Shown piece by piece: positions 44,042-52,933 of a DNA stretch of 64,000 nt. A program made the translations under genes and the position numbers. The DNA lies in contig CAZAZF010000004.1 in assembly GCA_964489555.1 (NCBI GenBank), positions 62,001 through 126,000 of the forward strand, read 5' to 3'. The notes under the pieces were generated by a model, which did no database searches, was not told the DNA's origin, and saw nothing but the letters and a program-made list of their open reading frames with translations. The DNA is from JAAZGD01 sp964489555. Lineage in GTDB: Bacteria > Bacillota > Clostridia > Peptostreptococcales > Anaerovoracaceae. How positions within the stretch are numbered: position 1 is the stretch's first letter; each line of letters starts with the position of its first letter.

Positions 44042-45529
44042 TTCCCTACGGCGACCCGTCTCCTCCGTCAAGTCTTTCATGATTTGAAGTCTTTCTTTCA
44101 ACAACTGCTCTTTTTGGAGGCGAAAACTCCAATTCCCTTGCGCCAAACCGGGAGTGTTGATTCTTGCAGAGCCGTTCATACCCAACCAATCCTGCAAGGG
44201 AATGATGGCCAAACCCGCCGGACTTTTCATGATGCCTTCCATCATTTTCAAAGGCAGCTCTTGTTCATCTCCGGCCCCGGCGTATGTAAGAACTCTTTTC
44301 AGCGTGGTCTTATCTAACGAAGAAACCCATCCCACCAAAGTATCGTTGTCATGAGTCCCTGTATAGGCCACCAGATTCTCCGGATACCGGTGAGGAAGGT
44401 AGGGGTTATTTTTCGAAGAATCAAAAGCAAACTGATAAACCGCCATTCCCGGCCAGCCCACCTGCTTTAAAAGCACCTCCACATCTTTTGTGAGAAACCC
44501 TAAATTCTCCGCCACCATGAAAAAGTCAGGGAATGTTTTCACAATTTGTTTTAAGAAATGAAGTCCAGGTCCTTTTTCCCACCGGCCTTTTTCCGCTCTG
44601 TTCTCTTGCTTTGGAATGGCGTAATATCCGGAAAGTCCCCGAAAATGGTCCCATCGCACCCCATGGTACAGTTGTTGTAGCCGACCCATACGATGAAGCC
44701 ACCATTGATAGCCCGTTTCCCGGTGGTAAGTCCACCGGTACAAAGGATTCCCCCACTTCTGACCCAACAGGCAAAAATCGTCCGGAGGGCATCCGGCCAC
44801 TCGATTCGGATTTCCATCTTCGCCTACTTGAAACAACTCTGGATGAGCCCAGAAGTCTGCAGAATCGTGGGCTCCATACAGCGGCATGTCTCCAAGGATT
44901 CGAATTCCTCTGTTCTCACTTTCTTTCAAAATCTGATGCCACTGTCCATCCAGTAGATACTGGAGTTTTTTCCAGAAGAGAATGGGTTCAAAAAGTTTTT
45001 CCCTCTGCCAGTCTAGGCTCTGGGTATTTGGATGTCGTACGTTCAAGGGCCATTGCCATAAAGGAATCATTCCCAAATCTTCCTTAATGGCCATGAACAA
45101 CGCATAGTCCTCCAACCAGTAACCTTCCCTTTTTTCATACTGAACAAAGCCTTGATCTTCCGGTTTCATACGGCCCAATGCAGACTTTATAAACGGGAAA
45201 AACTTCTGATACAAGGTTCCGTATTGTATGGGTCCGGGGTGGAAACAACTTCGATAATCCTTCCATTCATTCTTCGTTAACAGCCCCTTTTCCTTTAAAT
45301 CTGCCGGATCAAGAAAATAGGGATTCAAAGCAAAAGAGGAAAAGCTTTGATAAGGGCTATCCCCGTATCCCGTAGGGTGAAGAGGCAGTATTTGCCAATA
45401 ACTCTGAAAATTCTCCTCCAAAATGTCCAGAAATTCCAAAGCATTTTTTCCAAAATTTCCGATTCCATCCTCTCCCCATAAAGAAAACACGGGGAGCAGA
45501 ATTCCGCTTTGCCTTTTTTCCATCTTCAT
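44033..45529 (-). CDS. malQ: 4-alpha-glucanotransferase
   Basis: This GH77 enzyme moves alpha-1,4-glucan chains in glycogen and maltodextrin metabolism. It has RQSGILLPVFSLWGEDGIGNFG near the start, GDMPLYGAHDSADFWAH, the nucleophile region VRWDHFRGLSGYYAIP, acid/base VAENLGFLT, and YTGTHDNDTLVGW. Full length, about 498 aa from the ATG at 45529. Two in-frame starts lie nearby (45577, 45523) and the choice is uncertain. Confidence 0.93.
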   Translation of the reverse strand: MKMEKRQSGILLPVFSLWGEDGIGNFGKNALEFLDILEENFQSYWQILPLHPTGYGDSPYQSFSSFALNPYFLDPADLKEKGLLTKNEWKDYRSCFHPGPIQYGTLYQKFFPFIKSALGRMKPEDQGFVQYEKREGYWLEDYALFMAIKEDLGMIPLWQWPLNVRHPNTQSLDWQREKLFEPILFWKKLQYLLDGQWHQILKESENRGIRILGDMPLYGAHDSADFWAHPELFQVGEDGNPNRVAGCPPDDFCLLGQKWGNPLYRWTYHRETGYQWWLHRMGRLQQLYHGVRWDHFRGLSGYYAIPKQENRAEKGRWEKGPGLHFLKQIVKTFPDFFMVAENLGFLTKDVEVLLKQVGWPGMAVYQFAFDSSKNNPYLPHRYPENLVAYTGTHDNDTLVGWVSSLDKTTLKRVLTYAGAGDEQELPLKMMEGIMKSPAGLAIIPLQDWLGMNGSARINTPGLAQGNWSFRLQKEQLLKERLQIMKDLTEETGRRRESA

Positions 45530-45678
45530 CTTTTTTCCATCTTCATTTTGACATTCCCTTTTTCTATGTGCATACAACCCTATTATACCCCAATCCTCAC
45601 TTGACAGGAAGCCAACCCCCTTCCTATAATCAAGGAGAAGTTACTAAAGTGCCCCTACATCGGGAGAAGGGAAAAACC

Positions 45679-46563
45679 ATGCTGACGATCGGATGCCATT
45701 TAACGAGTTCCAAAGGCTTTGAACGAATGGGGCTGGATGCCATTTCTATCGGAGCCAACACCTTCCAATTCTTTACTCGAAACCCCAGAGGAGGACAAGC
45801 AAAAGACATCGATCTGGAGGATGTAGCCCGTTACCAAAAGCTGGCAAAAGAACACCATTTTGGAAAAATTGTGGCCCACTCCCCTTACACATTAAACCCC
45901 TGCGGAAAAGATCCGAAGGTGCGGGATTTTGCCTACATGGTAATGGCAGACGACTTGTCCCGCATGGAGGTTGTGCCGGGAAACTATTATAATTTTCATC
46001 CCGGAAGTCATGTAGGACAAGGAATTGAGGTAGGCATCGAAAAAATTGCAGAGTTATTAAACGATATTATGACTGAGCAGCAATCTACCATCGTCCTTTT
46101 GGAAACCATGGCCGGCAAAGGCACCGAGGTGGGAAGCAAATTCGAAGAAATTCGGGAAATTATGGACCGGGTTTGGCTAAAAGAAAAAATCGGCGTCCTG
46201 ATGGATACCTGTCATGTCAACGATGCCGGTTACGACATGGTCCAAAACATGGAAGGGGTGTTAGCGGAGTTTGATCAAGTCATCGGTTTGTCCTGGCTGA
46301 AAGCCGTTCATATCAATGACAGCAAAAATCCTTTCGGGGCCCATAAGGACCGCCATGAAAAAATCGGAGAAGGGACCATCGGCTTTGAAGCCATCGCCAA
46401 TTTCATCAATCACCCGGCCATTCGAGACTTGCCTTGCATTTTAGAAACGCCCCATGATGAGTTGTCCGGGTACCAAGAGGAAATTGATCGCCTTAAGGCA
46501 ACCTACCACCCCGATTTCTTCGATACATCTCACCAAAAGCAGCTCCGCCCAATATCAATATAG
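45679..46563 (+). CDS. nfo: Deoxyribonuclease IV (AP endonuclease)
   Basis: This 294-aa TIM-barrel enzyme cuts DNA at abasic sites. The metal-ligand motifs are present: VAHSPYTLN, NFHPGSHVGQG, LLETMAGKGTEVG, LMDTCHVNDAGYD, HINDSKNPFGAHKDRHEKIGEG (split ligands) and LETP. The frame is open upstream, but the ATG at 45679 follows a GGGAGAAGGG site and begins at the conserved LTIGCHLTSSKG. Its last 24 codons overlap the convergent EamA gene. Confidence 0.93.
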   Translation: MLTIGCHLTSSKGFERMGLDAISIGANTFQFFTRNPRGGQAKDIDLEDVARYQKLAKEHHFGKIVAHSPYTLNPCGKDPKVRDFAYMVMADDLSRMEVVPGNYYNFHPGSHVGQGIEVGIEKIAELLNDIMTEQQSTIVLLETMAGKGTEVGSKFEEIREIMDRVWLKEKIGVLMDTCHVNDAGYDMVQNMEGVLAEFDQVIGLSWLKAVHINDSKNPFGAHKDRHEKIGEGTIGFEAIANFINHPAIRDLPCILETPHDELSGYQEEIDRLKATYHPDFFDTSHQKQLRPISI

Positions 46564-47368
46564 CTCCCAGAAATTGAAGCCATGTGAGTCTTTCATTCAG
46601 AAAAATTGCTGCGAAAAACAGAGCAGACCCGGGATCAATGTAGCTTAGAATGGCTACCGTTTGTCCAGGCAATTTCTGAACGGCGGAAAAATACAAATAG
46701 AGGCACACTCCCGTATGAACAATTCCCAACACCAAAAGAGCCAATAACCCTTTGCCACCGGGAAGTAGCCAGGGGCCTTCATGGGTTACTAATGTAGCAA
46801 CCAGTGCCACCGGCGTGGCAGCCAACAGCTGGACGATGGTGGTTTCCAATCCCGTCAACCCATGAACAAACTTATTAATCACCGTAACACAGGCGTAGAA
46901 AACAGCCGCTGCCAAGCCAAATATCAAGCCCAGGGCTGGATTGGCCCCGCCCATATCCGTGCCATTGACCAACACCATCCCTGCCATGGCAGAGATTACC
47001 GCTACCACTTTAACCCAAGTTAAGGGTTCCTTTAACAAAACAGTAGAAGCAATCAACACAAAAATCGGAGCACAATAGTATGCTAGGATTGCAGCGCTCA
47101 CCGTGGTGAGTGTGAAGGCTTTAAACAAAAAAATCCAATTGATTCCCATGACAACACCGGAAAGGGTGAGCAGCGGAAGATACTTTTTCAACGCAACCAT
47201 GTCCGGTTTTTGTTTTCGCAGAAAAAAGGCACCCATCAGAAAAAGGCCACCCAAGACGCACCTGGCCAACACCAGTTCCTGACTGGTTAGAGGCACCGCC
47301 CGCACAAAAATTCCAATGGACCCCCACAAAAGCATGGCGGATATAATCATCCCATATGTTTTTCCCAT
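46493..47368 (-). CDS. EamA-family (DMT) transporter
   Basis: This 291-aa protein has ten hydrophobic helices in two EamA repeats, starting with YGMIISAMLLWGSIGIFVR and ending with FLGAILILGGAAFGE. Drug/metabolite exporters of this family move amino acids or related small solutes; substrate unknown. AGAAGGAAG precedes the ATG. It follows the lysine operon terminator and overlaps nfo by 71 bp tail to tail. Confidence 0.88.
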   Translation of the reverse strand: MGKTYGMIISAMLLWGSIGIFVRAVPLTSQELVLARCVLGGLFLMGAFFLRKQKPDMVALKKYLPLLTLSGVVMGINWIFLFKAFTLTTVSAAILAYYCAPIFVLIASTVLLKEPLTWVKVVAVISAMAGMVLVNGTDMGGANPALGLIFGLAAAVFYACVTVINKFVHGLTGLETTIVQLLAATPVALVATLVTHEGPWLLPGGKGLLALLVLGIVHTGVCLYLYFSAVQKLPGQTVAILSYIDPGSALFFAAIFLNERLTWLQFLGAILILGGAAFGEMYRRNRGGRLP

Positions 47369-47410
47369 TTTTTTTACTTCCTTCTGAAGATTCTTGCTCT
47401 AATATACACG

Positions 47411-47487
47411 AAAAAAAACCATTTGAAAAGGCAGCCTCCCAAAATACAGGAAACCGCCTTAAAAAGAAAGAAGTCGGGAATGGTTTA
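47411..47487 (-). terminator. Terminator of the lysine fermentation operon
   Basis: On the minus strand an outer stem AAACCATT/AATGGTTT encloses an imperfect inner AAGGC.../...GCCTT hairpin and ends in TTTTTTTT. It begins at the atoA stop codon. Confidence 0.75.
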
Positions 47488-48141
47488 TTCCACATTCATG
47501 GCCTTTAAATCTTCCGCTATAATCAAATCGCAGCCGGTGGCCTCTTTGATTTCATCCAAGGTGAAATCCGGATGCAGCTCTTTCAGCAAAATTCCTTGGG
47601 GAGTCACTTCCATCACACCCATTTCCGTAACAATCAAGTTCACCACGCCCAAAGCAGTATAGGGTAAGGTACACTCTTTCAAAATCTTTGGAGTTCCTTT
47701 TTGTGTATGAAGCATGGCAATAATCACTTTTTTTGCTCCGGTCACCAGGTCCATGGCACCTCCCATTCCTGCCACCATTTTCCCGGGTACAATCCAGTTG
47801 GCCAAGTTTCCTTTTTCATCCACTTCCATAGCACCCAACACCGTAGCATCCAAATGTCCACCACGAATGATAGCGAAGCTGAGAGCAGAATCAAAAAAGC
47901 AAGCTCTGGGTTCATAATTTACATATCCGGCCCCCGCATTGATTACATCCACATCCTCTTTTCCCGGTTGGGAAGCATCGGTGATTCCGGTAAATCCATT
48001 TTCTGACTGCAAAATCACATCCACATTTTCCGGAAGATAATTGGATACCAATGTAGGAAGTCCGATTCCCAAGTTGGCCACATACCCGTCCTTAAATTCC
48101 ATGGCCACACGTTTGGCTATTCGATGTTTTAAATCTGCCAT
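47485..48141 (-). CDS. atoA: CoA transferase subunit B
   Basis: This 218-aa subunit carries the catalytic Glu in the SENGF motif (about residue 47) and the GAGYVNYEPRACFFDSALSF segment of 3-oxoacid CoA transferases. In lysine fermentation a butyryl-CoA:acetoacetate CoA transferase makes acetoacetyl-CoA from the product of the Kce step, and the neighbours fit that role. It overlaps subunit A by 13 bp. Last gene of the operon. Confidence 0.92.
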   Translation of the reverse strand: MADLKHRIAKRVAMEFKDGYVANLGIGLPTLVSNYLPENVDVILQSENGFTGITDASQPGKEDVDVINAGAGYVNYEPRACFFDSALSFAIIRGGHLDATVLGAMEVDEKGNLANWIVPGKMVAGMGGAMDLVTGAKKVIIAMLHTQKGTPKILKECTLPYTALGVVNLIVTEMGVMEVTPQGILLKELHPDFTLDEIKEATGCDLIIAEDLKAMNVE

Positions 48142-48815
48142 CTCAATTCACCTCCTACAATGTATTTTACAAATGTTCCGGGCATATGGTAGAAGTCGGC
48201 ATCCTTTTCTCCTACCTCATGCAGGTGTTCTGTGCCCAAAATCACGGTTTCCGCTGCCATCGCCATTACGTAATTAAATGTCTTCGTAGATTTGCCACTC
48301 ATAAAGTTCCCAAACTTGTCCGCATGAGTGGCTCGTACAAAAGCATAATCCGCCTTCAAAGGCTTTTCCAATACGTATTCCTTTCCATCCACTACTATGA
48401 TTTCCCGACCCTCAGCGGCAATGGTACCCACTCCGGTGGGGGTCAGCACCCCTCCCAAACCGGCTCCGCCGGCCCTGATGGCCTCTGCCAAGGTTCCCTG
48501 AGGGACCAGGCTGCATTTCAAAACACCGGCCATCATTCCTTGACCCACCTGCGGATTTAAACCCACATGAGAAGCAATCAAATGATCCACCAATCCGGCA
48601 TTAATAAGCTTTCCGATGCCTCTGGCCGTATCCTTTTCTGTGGGAGGAATCCCCCCATCATTCCCGATTACAGTTAGGTGTTTCACACCTTTTCGCACAA
48701 TGGCATCCATCAGGTTTTCCGGAGATCCGCAAGCCATGAATCCTCCTACCATAATGGTCATTCCATCCTGCAAACCGGCAACCGCCTCGTCGGCCGTTCT
48801 GATTTTGTCAATCAT
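48129..48815 (-). CDS. atoD: CoA transferase subunit A
   Basis: This 228-aa subunit has the family start MIDKIRTADEAVAGLQDGMT, the GGFMACGSPENL glycine loop, and FGNFMSGKSTKTFNYVMAMAA. Together with subunit B it forms the heteromeric enzyme. The start at 48815 has an AAAGGA site and matches the family; the frame is open to 48854 without support. It follows kamE by 61 bp. Confidence 0.92.
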   Translation of the reverse strand: MIDKIRTADEAVAGLQDGMTIMVGGFMACGSPENLMDAIVRKGVKHLTVIGNDGGIPPTEKDTARGIGKLINAGLVDHLIASHVGLNPQVGQGMMAGVLKCSLVPQGTLAEAIRAGGAGLGGVLTPTGVGTIAAEGREIIVVDGKEYVLEKPLKADYAFVRATHADKFGNFMSGKSTKTFNYVMAMAAETVILGTEHLHEVGEKDADFYHMPGTFVKYIVGGELRWQI

Positions 48816-48876
48816 ACCCTTCGTTCCTTTCTTCATCTGTTCCATTACCAACATTACCTGATTTTCGCCATTTTCT

Positions 48877-49677
48877 CTACAAAGCGGGTCGGTTCACACG
48901 TCCTCTTTTTACGATTTCCGTCAAAATAAAGGATGCCGTATCTTCCGCATACGAGTGGGGGCCAAATCCGGCATCGTATCCCAACTCCTGCGCCAATTCA
49001 TGGGATATTCTCGGGCCTCCGCATACTACAATCAGCTTGTCCCGCAGTCCTTCCGCCTCTAAAAGTTCTATCATATTGGTGAGATTGGTAATGTGTACAT
49101 CCTTCTGGGTTACCGTTTGCGACACCAGAATGGCATCTGCATTCATTTCAACGGCTTTTGCAATCAACGCTTCATTGGGGACTTGTGATCCCATATTAAG
49201 CGCCTCCACACCCTTGTACCGCTCCAATCCGTAATGACCATGAAAACCCTTCATGTTCATAATGGCATCAATTCCCACGGTGTGGGCGTCTGTTCCTGTG
49301 GACGCCCCAACAATGACTACAGGACGACCTATGTTTTCTTCCCAGTATTCGCCACATTCCTCCCGGCTCATCACATCCACTTCCACCTTGGTCACCTTGA
49401 TTTGGGTAAAATCCACCGTATGACTACATTTTCCATATACAACAAAGAAAGTATACTCGCCGCCCATGTCCTTGGAATAGACCACGGTGGGCTCCGTTAA
49501 TCCCATTTTCTTTACTAGAATCTTCGCTGCTTCATTGCCTTCTTCCCCATAAGGTACCGGCAGAGTAAATGCCACTTCTGTCATACCGTCATTCATGGTA
49601 TCCCCATAAGGCTTTACCTTTGTCATATCCACTTGTGCCGTGGCTACTTTTGTTTTATCCATTGCTTCTCCACTCAT
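48877..49677 (-). CDS. kamE: D-lysine 5,6-aminomutase beta subunit
   Basis: This 266-aa subunit binds adenosylcobalamin and PLP. The B12 motif D130-A-H132-T-V-G135 supplies the cobalt-ligating His, and Lys143 is the expected PLP-binding lysine; both are one position from those known in the Clostridium sticklandii enzyme. It moves the terminal amino group of D-lysine (and L-beta-lysine) to C5. The ATG overlaps the kamD stop by one base (TAATG) behind GGGAGGTG. A longer frame to 49740 is rejected because it lies inside kamD. Confidence 0.95.
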   Translation of the reverse strand: MSGEAMDKTKVATAQVDMTKVKPYGDTMNDGMTEVAFTLPVPYGEEGNEAAKILVKKMGLTEPTVVYSKDMGGEYTFFVVYGKCSHTVDFTQIKVTKVEVDVMSREECGEYWEENIGRPVVIVGASTGTDAHTVGIDAIMNMKGFHGHYGLERYKGVEALNMGSQVPNEALIAKAVEMNADAILVSQTVTQKDVHITNLTNMIELLEAEGLRDKLIVVCGGPRISHELAQELGYDAGFGPHSYAEDTASFILTEIVKRGRVNRPAL

Positions 49678-51233
49678 TATTTGGCACCTCCCATCATCAA
49701 CGGAATAAAGGGATTGAAGTAATCTCCATCCTTGGCACACACCCCTGCCAAGCCTTTCCCACCGTCTCTTGGTCGTTTTACTCCACCGAATTTTCCCTGT
49801 TCAATGGTAGCAAACAAGCCTTCCCTCTCAATATCCTTCAGTAGCAATCTGGCATCGGATAGCACACTCTGAGCCCTTCTTTGAATGATGCCATCTTCCT
49901 TAAACTCAATCTCCTGCCCCAAATCTCTTGCGTTATTGAAAATATAGGAAGCATTTTCGATGGCTAGATACCGATCGTGCATATGGGGAGTATGAATAGC
50001 TTCTGTCAACATTCCCAATAGCTGCAGGCTTTGCCCAGACCAAACCGAAATCATGTTGAACATAGCATCTTGAATGGCTCCTTTAAAAATATTGCCCGTC
50101 ATATATTTAGTAGGAGGCATATACTTCAGTGCGGCCTTGGGAAAAATTTCCCGAGCCATAATGGCTTGTGCCAGCTCATAAAGAAATCCGTTCTCCAAAT
50201 CGGGATCCATTTCAAAAGCATGGCCCAACCCCATCTGCTCTTCTTTGATATTGGCCAACACCGCAAACTGTTCGTTAATAAATTGGGAAGCCAAAACGGT
50301 GTGCGCCTCCTCGTATGCATCGGCAGTGGTAAGATAATTGTCCTCCCCAGAATTAAAAACAATCCCGGAATATCCGATAATTACTCTGGAAAAGAACTGG
50401 TCAATCAAAGTTCTTTGCATATTGATGTCTCGGAATAAAATCCCATAGAGTGCATCATTCAACATCACATCCAGCCGTTCCAAAGCGCCCATGGCGGCAA
50501 TTTCCGGCATACACAAACCCGAGGAGTAATTGCAAAGGCGAATGTATCTTCCCACTTCTTCTCCCACTTCGTCCAAGGCCTCTCGCATGATTCGAAAATT
50601 CTCCTGAGTGGCGTAAGTGCCTCCAAATCCTTCTGTAGTGGGCCCATAAGGCACATAATCCAAAAGGCTTTGAGCGGTAGTACGGATTACCGCAATAATG
50701 TCTGCTCCCTGGCGGGCAGCTGCTCTGGCTTGCACCACATCCTCGTAGATGTTTCCGGTAGCTACAATGACATACAGGTATGGTTTTTTCCCCTCTCCAA
50801 TCCGGGCAAGGTATTGCTCTCTGGCTTGAGTTTGCTGCCGGATGGATTCCAGGGCTTGCTCCACTACCGGTGTCAAAACTCTTTGAATTTCTTCAGTAGG
50901 TGCCAAAGGTAGTTTCAGAAGATTCAATTCTTCTGAAGAAACTTTTTCCGCAATGGTTTGCGGAGTTTCTCCTGTTTGAATCATGGCGTTTCCAATCCAG
51001 TAAGCTACTCCCTTGGACAATACGCCACCGTCATTGAGACGATCTACTACCACATTGGGAAGGGGTGTTTCGACTTCGTCCACCCCGTCCACTCCTAATA
51101 GCCGTAGAACCGTTCGTTCCGTAGATACGGTAGTATGCTTATCGATAAACTCTTGCATGCTTCCGGCGATCTTTGCCGCATAGGAACGAGCTTCCTCCAC
51201 TTGCTTTGGGTCTAAATTTAATTTGCTTTTCAT
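49677..51233 (-). CDS. kamD: D-lysine 5,6-aminomutase alpha subunit
   Basis: This 518-aa catalytic barrel subunit pairs with KamE; the known enzyme has about 516 residues. It begins MKSKLNLDPKQVEEARSYAA after an AAGGAGA site, and contains IGNAMIQTGETPQTIAEKV, AAARQGADIIAVIRTTAQSLLDYVP and the YATQENFRIMREAL segment typical of the subunit. The open frame extends upstream into kamC and is rejected there. Confidence 0.95.
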   Translation of the reverse strand: MKSKLNLDPKQVEEARSYAAKIAGSMQEFIDKHTTVSTERTVLRLLGVDGVDEVETPLPNVVVDRLNDGGVLSKGVAYWIGNAMIQTGETPQTIAEKVSSEELNLLKLPLAPTEEIQRVLTPVVEQALESIRQQTQAREQYLARIGEGKKPYLYVIVATGNIYEDVVQARAAARQGADIIAVIRTTAQSLLDYVPYGPTTEGFGGTYATQENFRIMREALDEVGEEVGRYIRLCNYSSGLCMPEIAAMGALERLDVMLNDALYGILFRDINMQRTLIDQFFSRVIIGYSGIVFNSGEDNYLTTADAYEEAHTVLASQFINEQFAVLANIKEEQMGLGHAFEMDPDLENGFLYELAQAIMAREIFPKAALKYMPPTKYMTGNIFKGAIQDAMFNMISVWSGQSLQLLGMLTEAIHTPHMHDRYLAIENASYIFNNARDLGQEIEFKEDGIIQRRAQSVLSDARLLLKDIEREGLFATIEQGKFGGVKRPRDGGKGLAGVCAKDGDYFNPFIPLMMGGAK

Positions 51234-51279
51234 TCTTACGATCTCCTTCAACGCTTTCGTAGATATACCGATTCGGTTC

Positions 51280-52923
51280 CTAAAGGTACCCTTTTGCCCC
51301 TTCAATAATTTCAGGATATAAGCCAAGAATCTCGGCAATCTGGATGGCCTCTTTCGGCACATCCCTGGCCCCTTCTACTACACGCAAACGGTAGTCCATG
51401 TACTTGGCAACCAGTTGGATTCGTTCCTTTCGGTTGGCATAACGCAATTCCCGTCTCAATCGCTCAAAGTCCGCTTGAGCCAAGCCAATAACCTGTAAAT
51501 TTACTACTCCGGGCAAGTCTGCCACGGAATCAAAATGGGTGGTAATCAAGCAAATGTAAGGTTTTTTCATCAAATAAGAAACCAGGCCTTTGCTGAGAGC
51601 CGTTCCCTCTTTGGGATTGGTACCACTGGCAATTTCATCAATGAGAAGCAGCGTCTTCTCTTGGCTGTGATCCAAAGCCTCTCTCAATTCTTCCATTTCT
51701 CCGCCAAAGCTGGACAATCCTCTTTCCAGAGACTGACTATCACCGATTAACATTTGAATATGGGAAGAAAGCCCTACTTTCGCCTGAGCTGCCGGCACAA
51801 AGAACCCATACTGGGTCATCAAGGCTACCAATCCGGCCAATTTCAACGAAACAGTTTTTCCTCCCATGTTGGCTCCGGTGATACAGGCCACCCCGGGCTT
51901 CAACACAAAGCTAACGGGACAGTATTCCTTTCCTTTTCTTTCCAACAGGGCCTCCACCTCCAAATGGCGTCCTCGGTCCAACTCCAACCCATGGTCATCT
52001 ATAATTTCCGGTTTCACCAAATTACGGCTCAAAGCCAATTGAGCTTTGGCATAGGTTCGATCAAACAGACCCACCCGCTTACCGTTTTCCAAAAGCAAGC
52101 TCCCATACTCTGCCACCTTATGGGACAAAGCTTCTCGCACCTTCCATTCTTCTTCTTCAATGGCTTCTTCAGCCTGATTCATTTGATGAATCAAACCATC
52201 CACTTTTTCCGTATCTTTTAATCCAAAGGTCACTGACATATAGTCTTCTTCGAATCGACAAAGACGAGAAACCTGCTCCATTTCCCGAAGGCGCTCCGGT
52301 TCCGACTTGGATACCACACACTCAAATTTCGGAGTTAACGAAACACCTTTTTCTTCTTTCAGCTGCTGGCTCAGAGCTTTTCGTTCCAACCGAATCTCTT
52401 TTTCCAGCTGTCTTTTCTTCTCTCGAAGCTCCTTCAACGCCAAAGAGAACTCGTCGTACAAATAGAAAGTTTGAATGCCTTCTTCCCTTGGATCCAAAGC
52501 TTTTAATAAAGATTTCACCGAGGCCAAACGAAAAGGCTCCGGTAAAGGTTGATGAAAAATTTCTGAAAACTCTTCCAGATGTTGATGAAGTTTTTCCATA
52601 GCCAGGAGCAGATTTTTCAATTCAAAAAGCTCCACCACCGTAAGCACATCTTTTCCGGCTCTGGTAATACTAAAAGTGCAATCCTTCATCTCCATGAAAG
52701 CTCCCTCCACCGGGTTCCAGTACTCTTTTCGACTCACGATGGTTTCTTTCAACAAATGAATTCGTTCCAGTTCCTGCCGCAAGTCTTCTTCCTGTCCCGG
52801 GAAAAAGGGCTCCATTTCTTTTTTTGCCTTTTCTCCAAAAGGTGTCAACAAGTTTAAACTACCCATTACATAGTCCAACCCGGACTGATTTTTAGTTTTA
52901 CTGTTGGCTAATCTTTTCGCCAT
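51280..52923 (-). CDS. kamC: Lysine 5,6-aminomutase reactivase ATPase (MutS-like)
   Basis: This 547-aa protein resembles the clamp and ATPase part of MutS: a coiled-coil middle (about 175-280), Walker A GANMGGKTVSLK (about 350-361), and LLIDEIASGTNPKEG as Walker B with signature. It lacks the mismatch-binding domain. In kam operons this gene, with kamB, is proposed to restore B12-inactivated aminomutase. Its place between kamB and kamD supports that over DNA repair. Confidence 0.9.
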   Translation of the reverse strand: MAKRLANSKTKNQSGLDYVMGSLNLLTPFGEKAKKEMEPFFPGQEEDLRQELERIHLLKETIVSRKEYWNPVEGAFMEMKDCTFSITRAGKDVLTVVELFELKNLLLAMEKLHQHLEEFSEIFHQPLPEPFRLASVKSLLKALDPREEGIQTFYLYDEFSLALKELREKKRQLEKEIRLERKALSQQLKEEKGVSLTPKFECVVSKSEPERLREMEQVSRLCRFEEDYMSVTFGLKDTEKVDGLIHQMNQAEEAIEEEEWKVREALSHKVAEYGSLLLENGKRVGLFDRTYAKAQLALSRNLVKPEIIDDHGLELDRGRHLEVEALLERKGKEYCPVSFVLKPGVACITGANMGGKTVSLKLAGLVALMTQYGFFVPAAQAKVGLSSHIQMLIGDSQSLERGLSSFGGEMEELREALDHSQEKTLLLIDEIASGTNPKEGTALSKGLVSYLMKKPYICLITTHFDSVADLPGVVNLQVIGLAQADFERLRRELRYANRKERIQLVAKYMDYRLRVVEGARDVPKEAIQIAEILGLYPEIIEGAKGYL

Positions 52924-52933
52924 AAATCGGCTC

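Noticed and set aside
44533..45087. 184-aa coding region on the plus strand
   Set aside because: It is a shadow frame inside malQ, whose motifs on the minus strand are clear.
49678..49740. Longer KamE start
   Set aside because: It would lie inside kamD; the ATG at 49677 has the ribosome site and gives the known length.
51280..52923. DNA mismatch repair gene mutS2
   Set aside because: It lies within the kam operon, lacks Smr and mismatch domains, and fits the aminomutase reactivase KamC.
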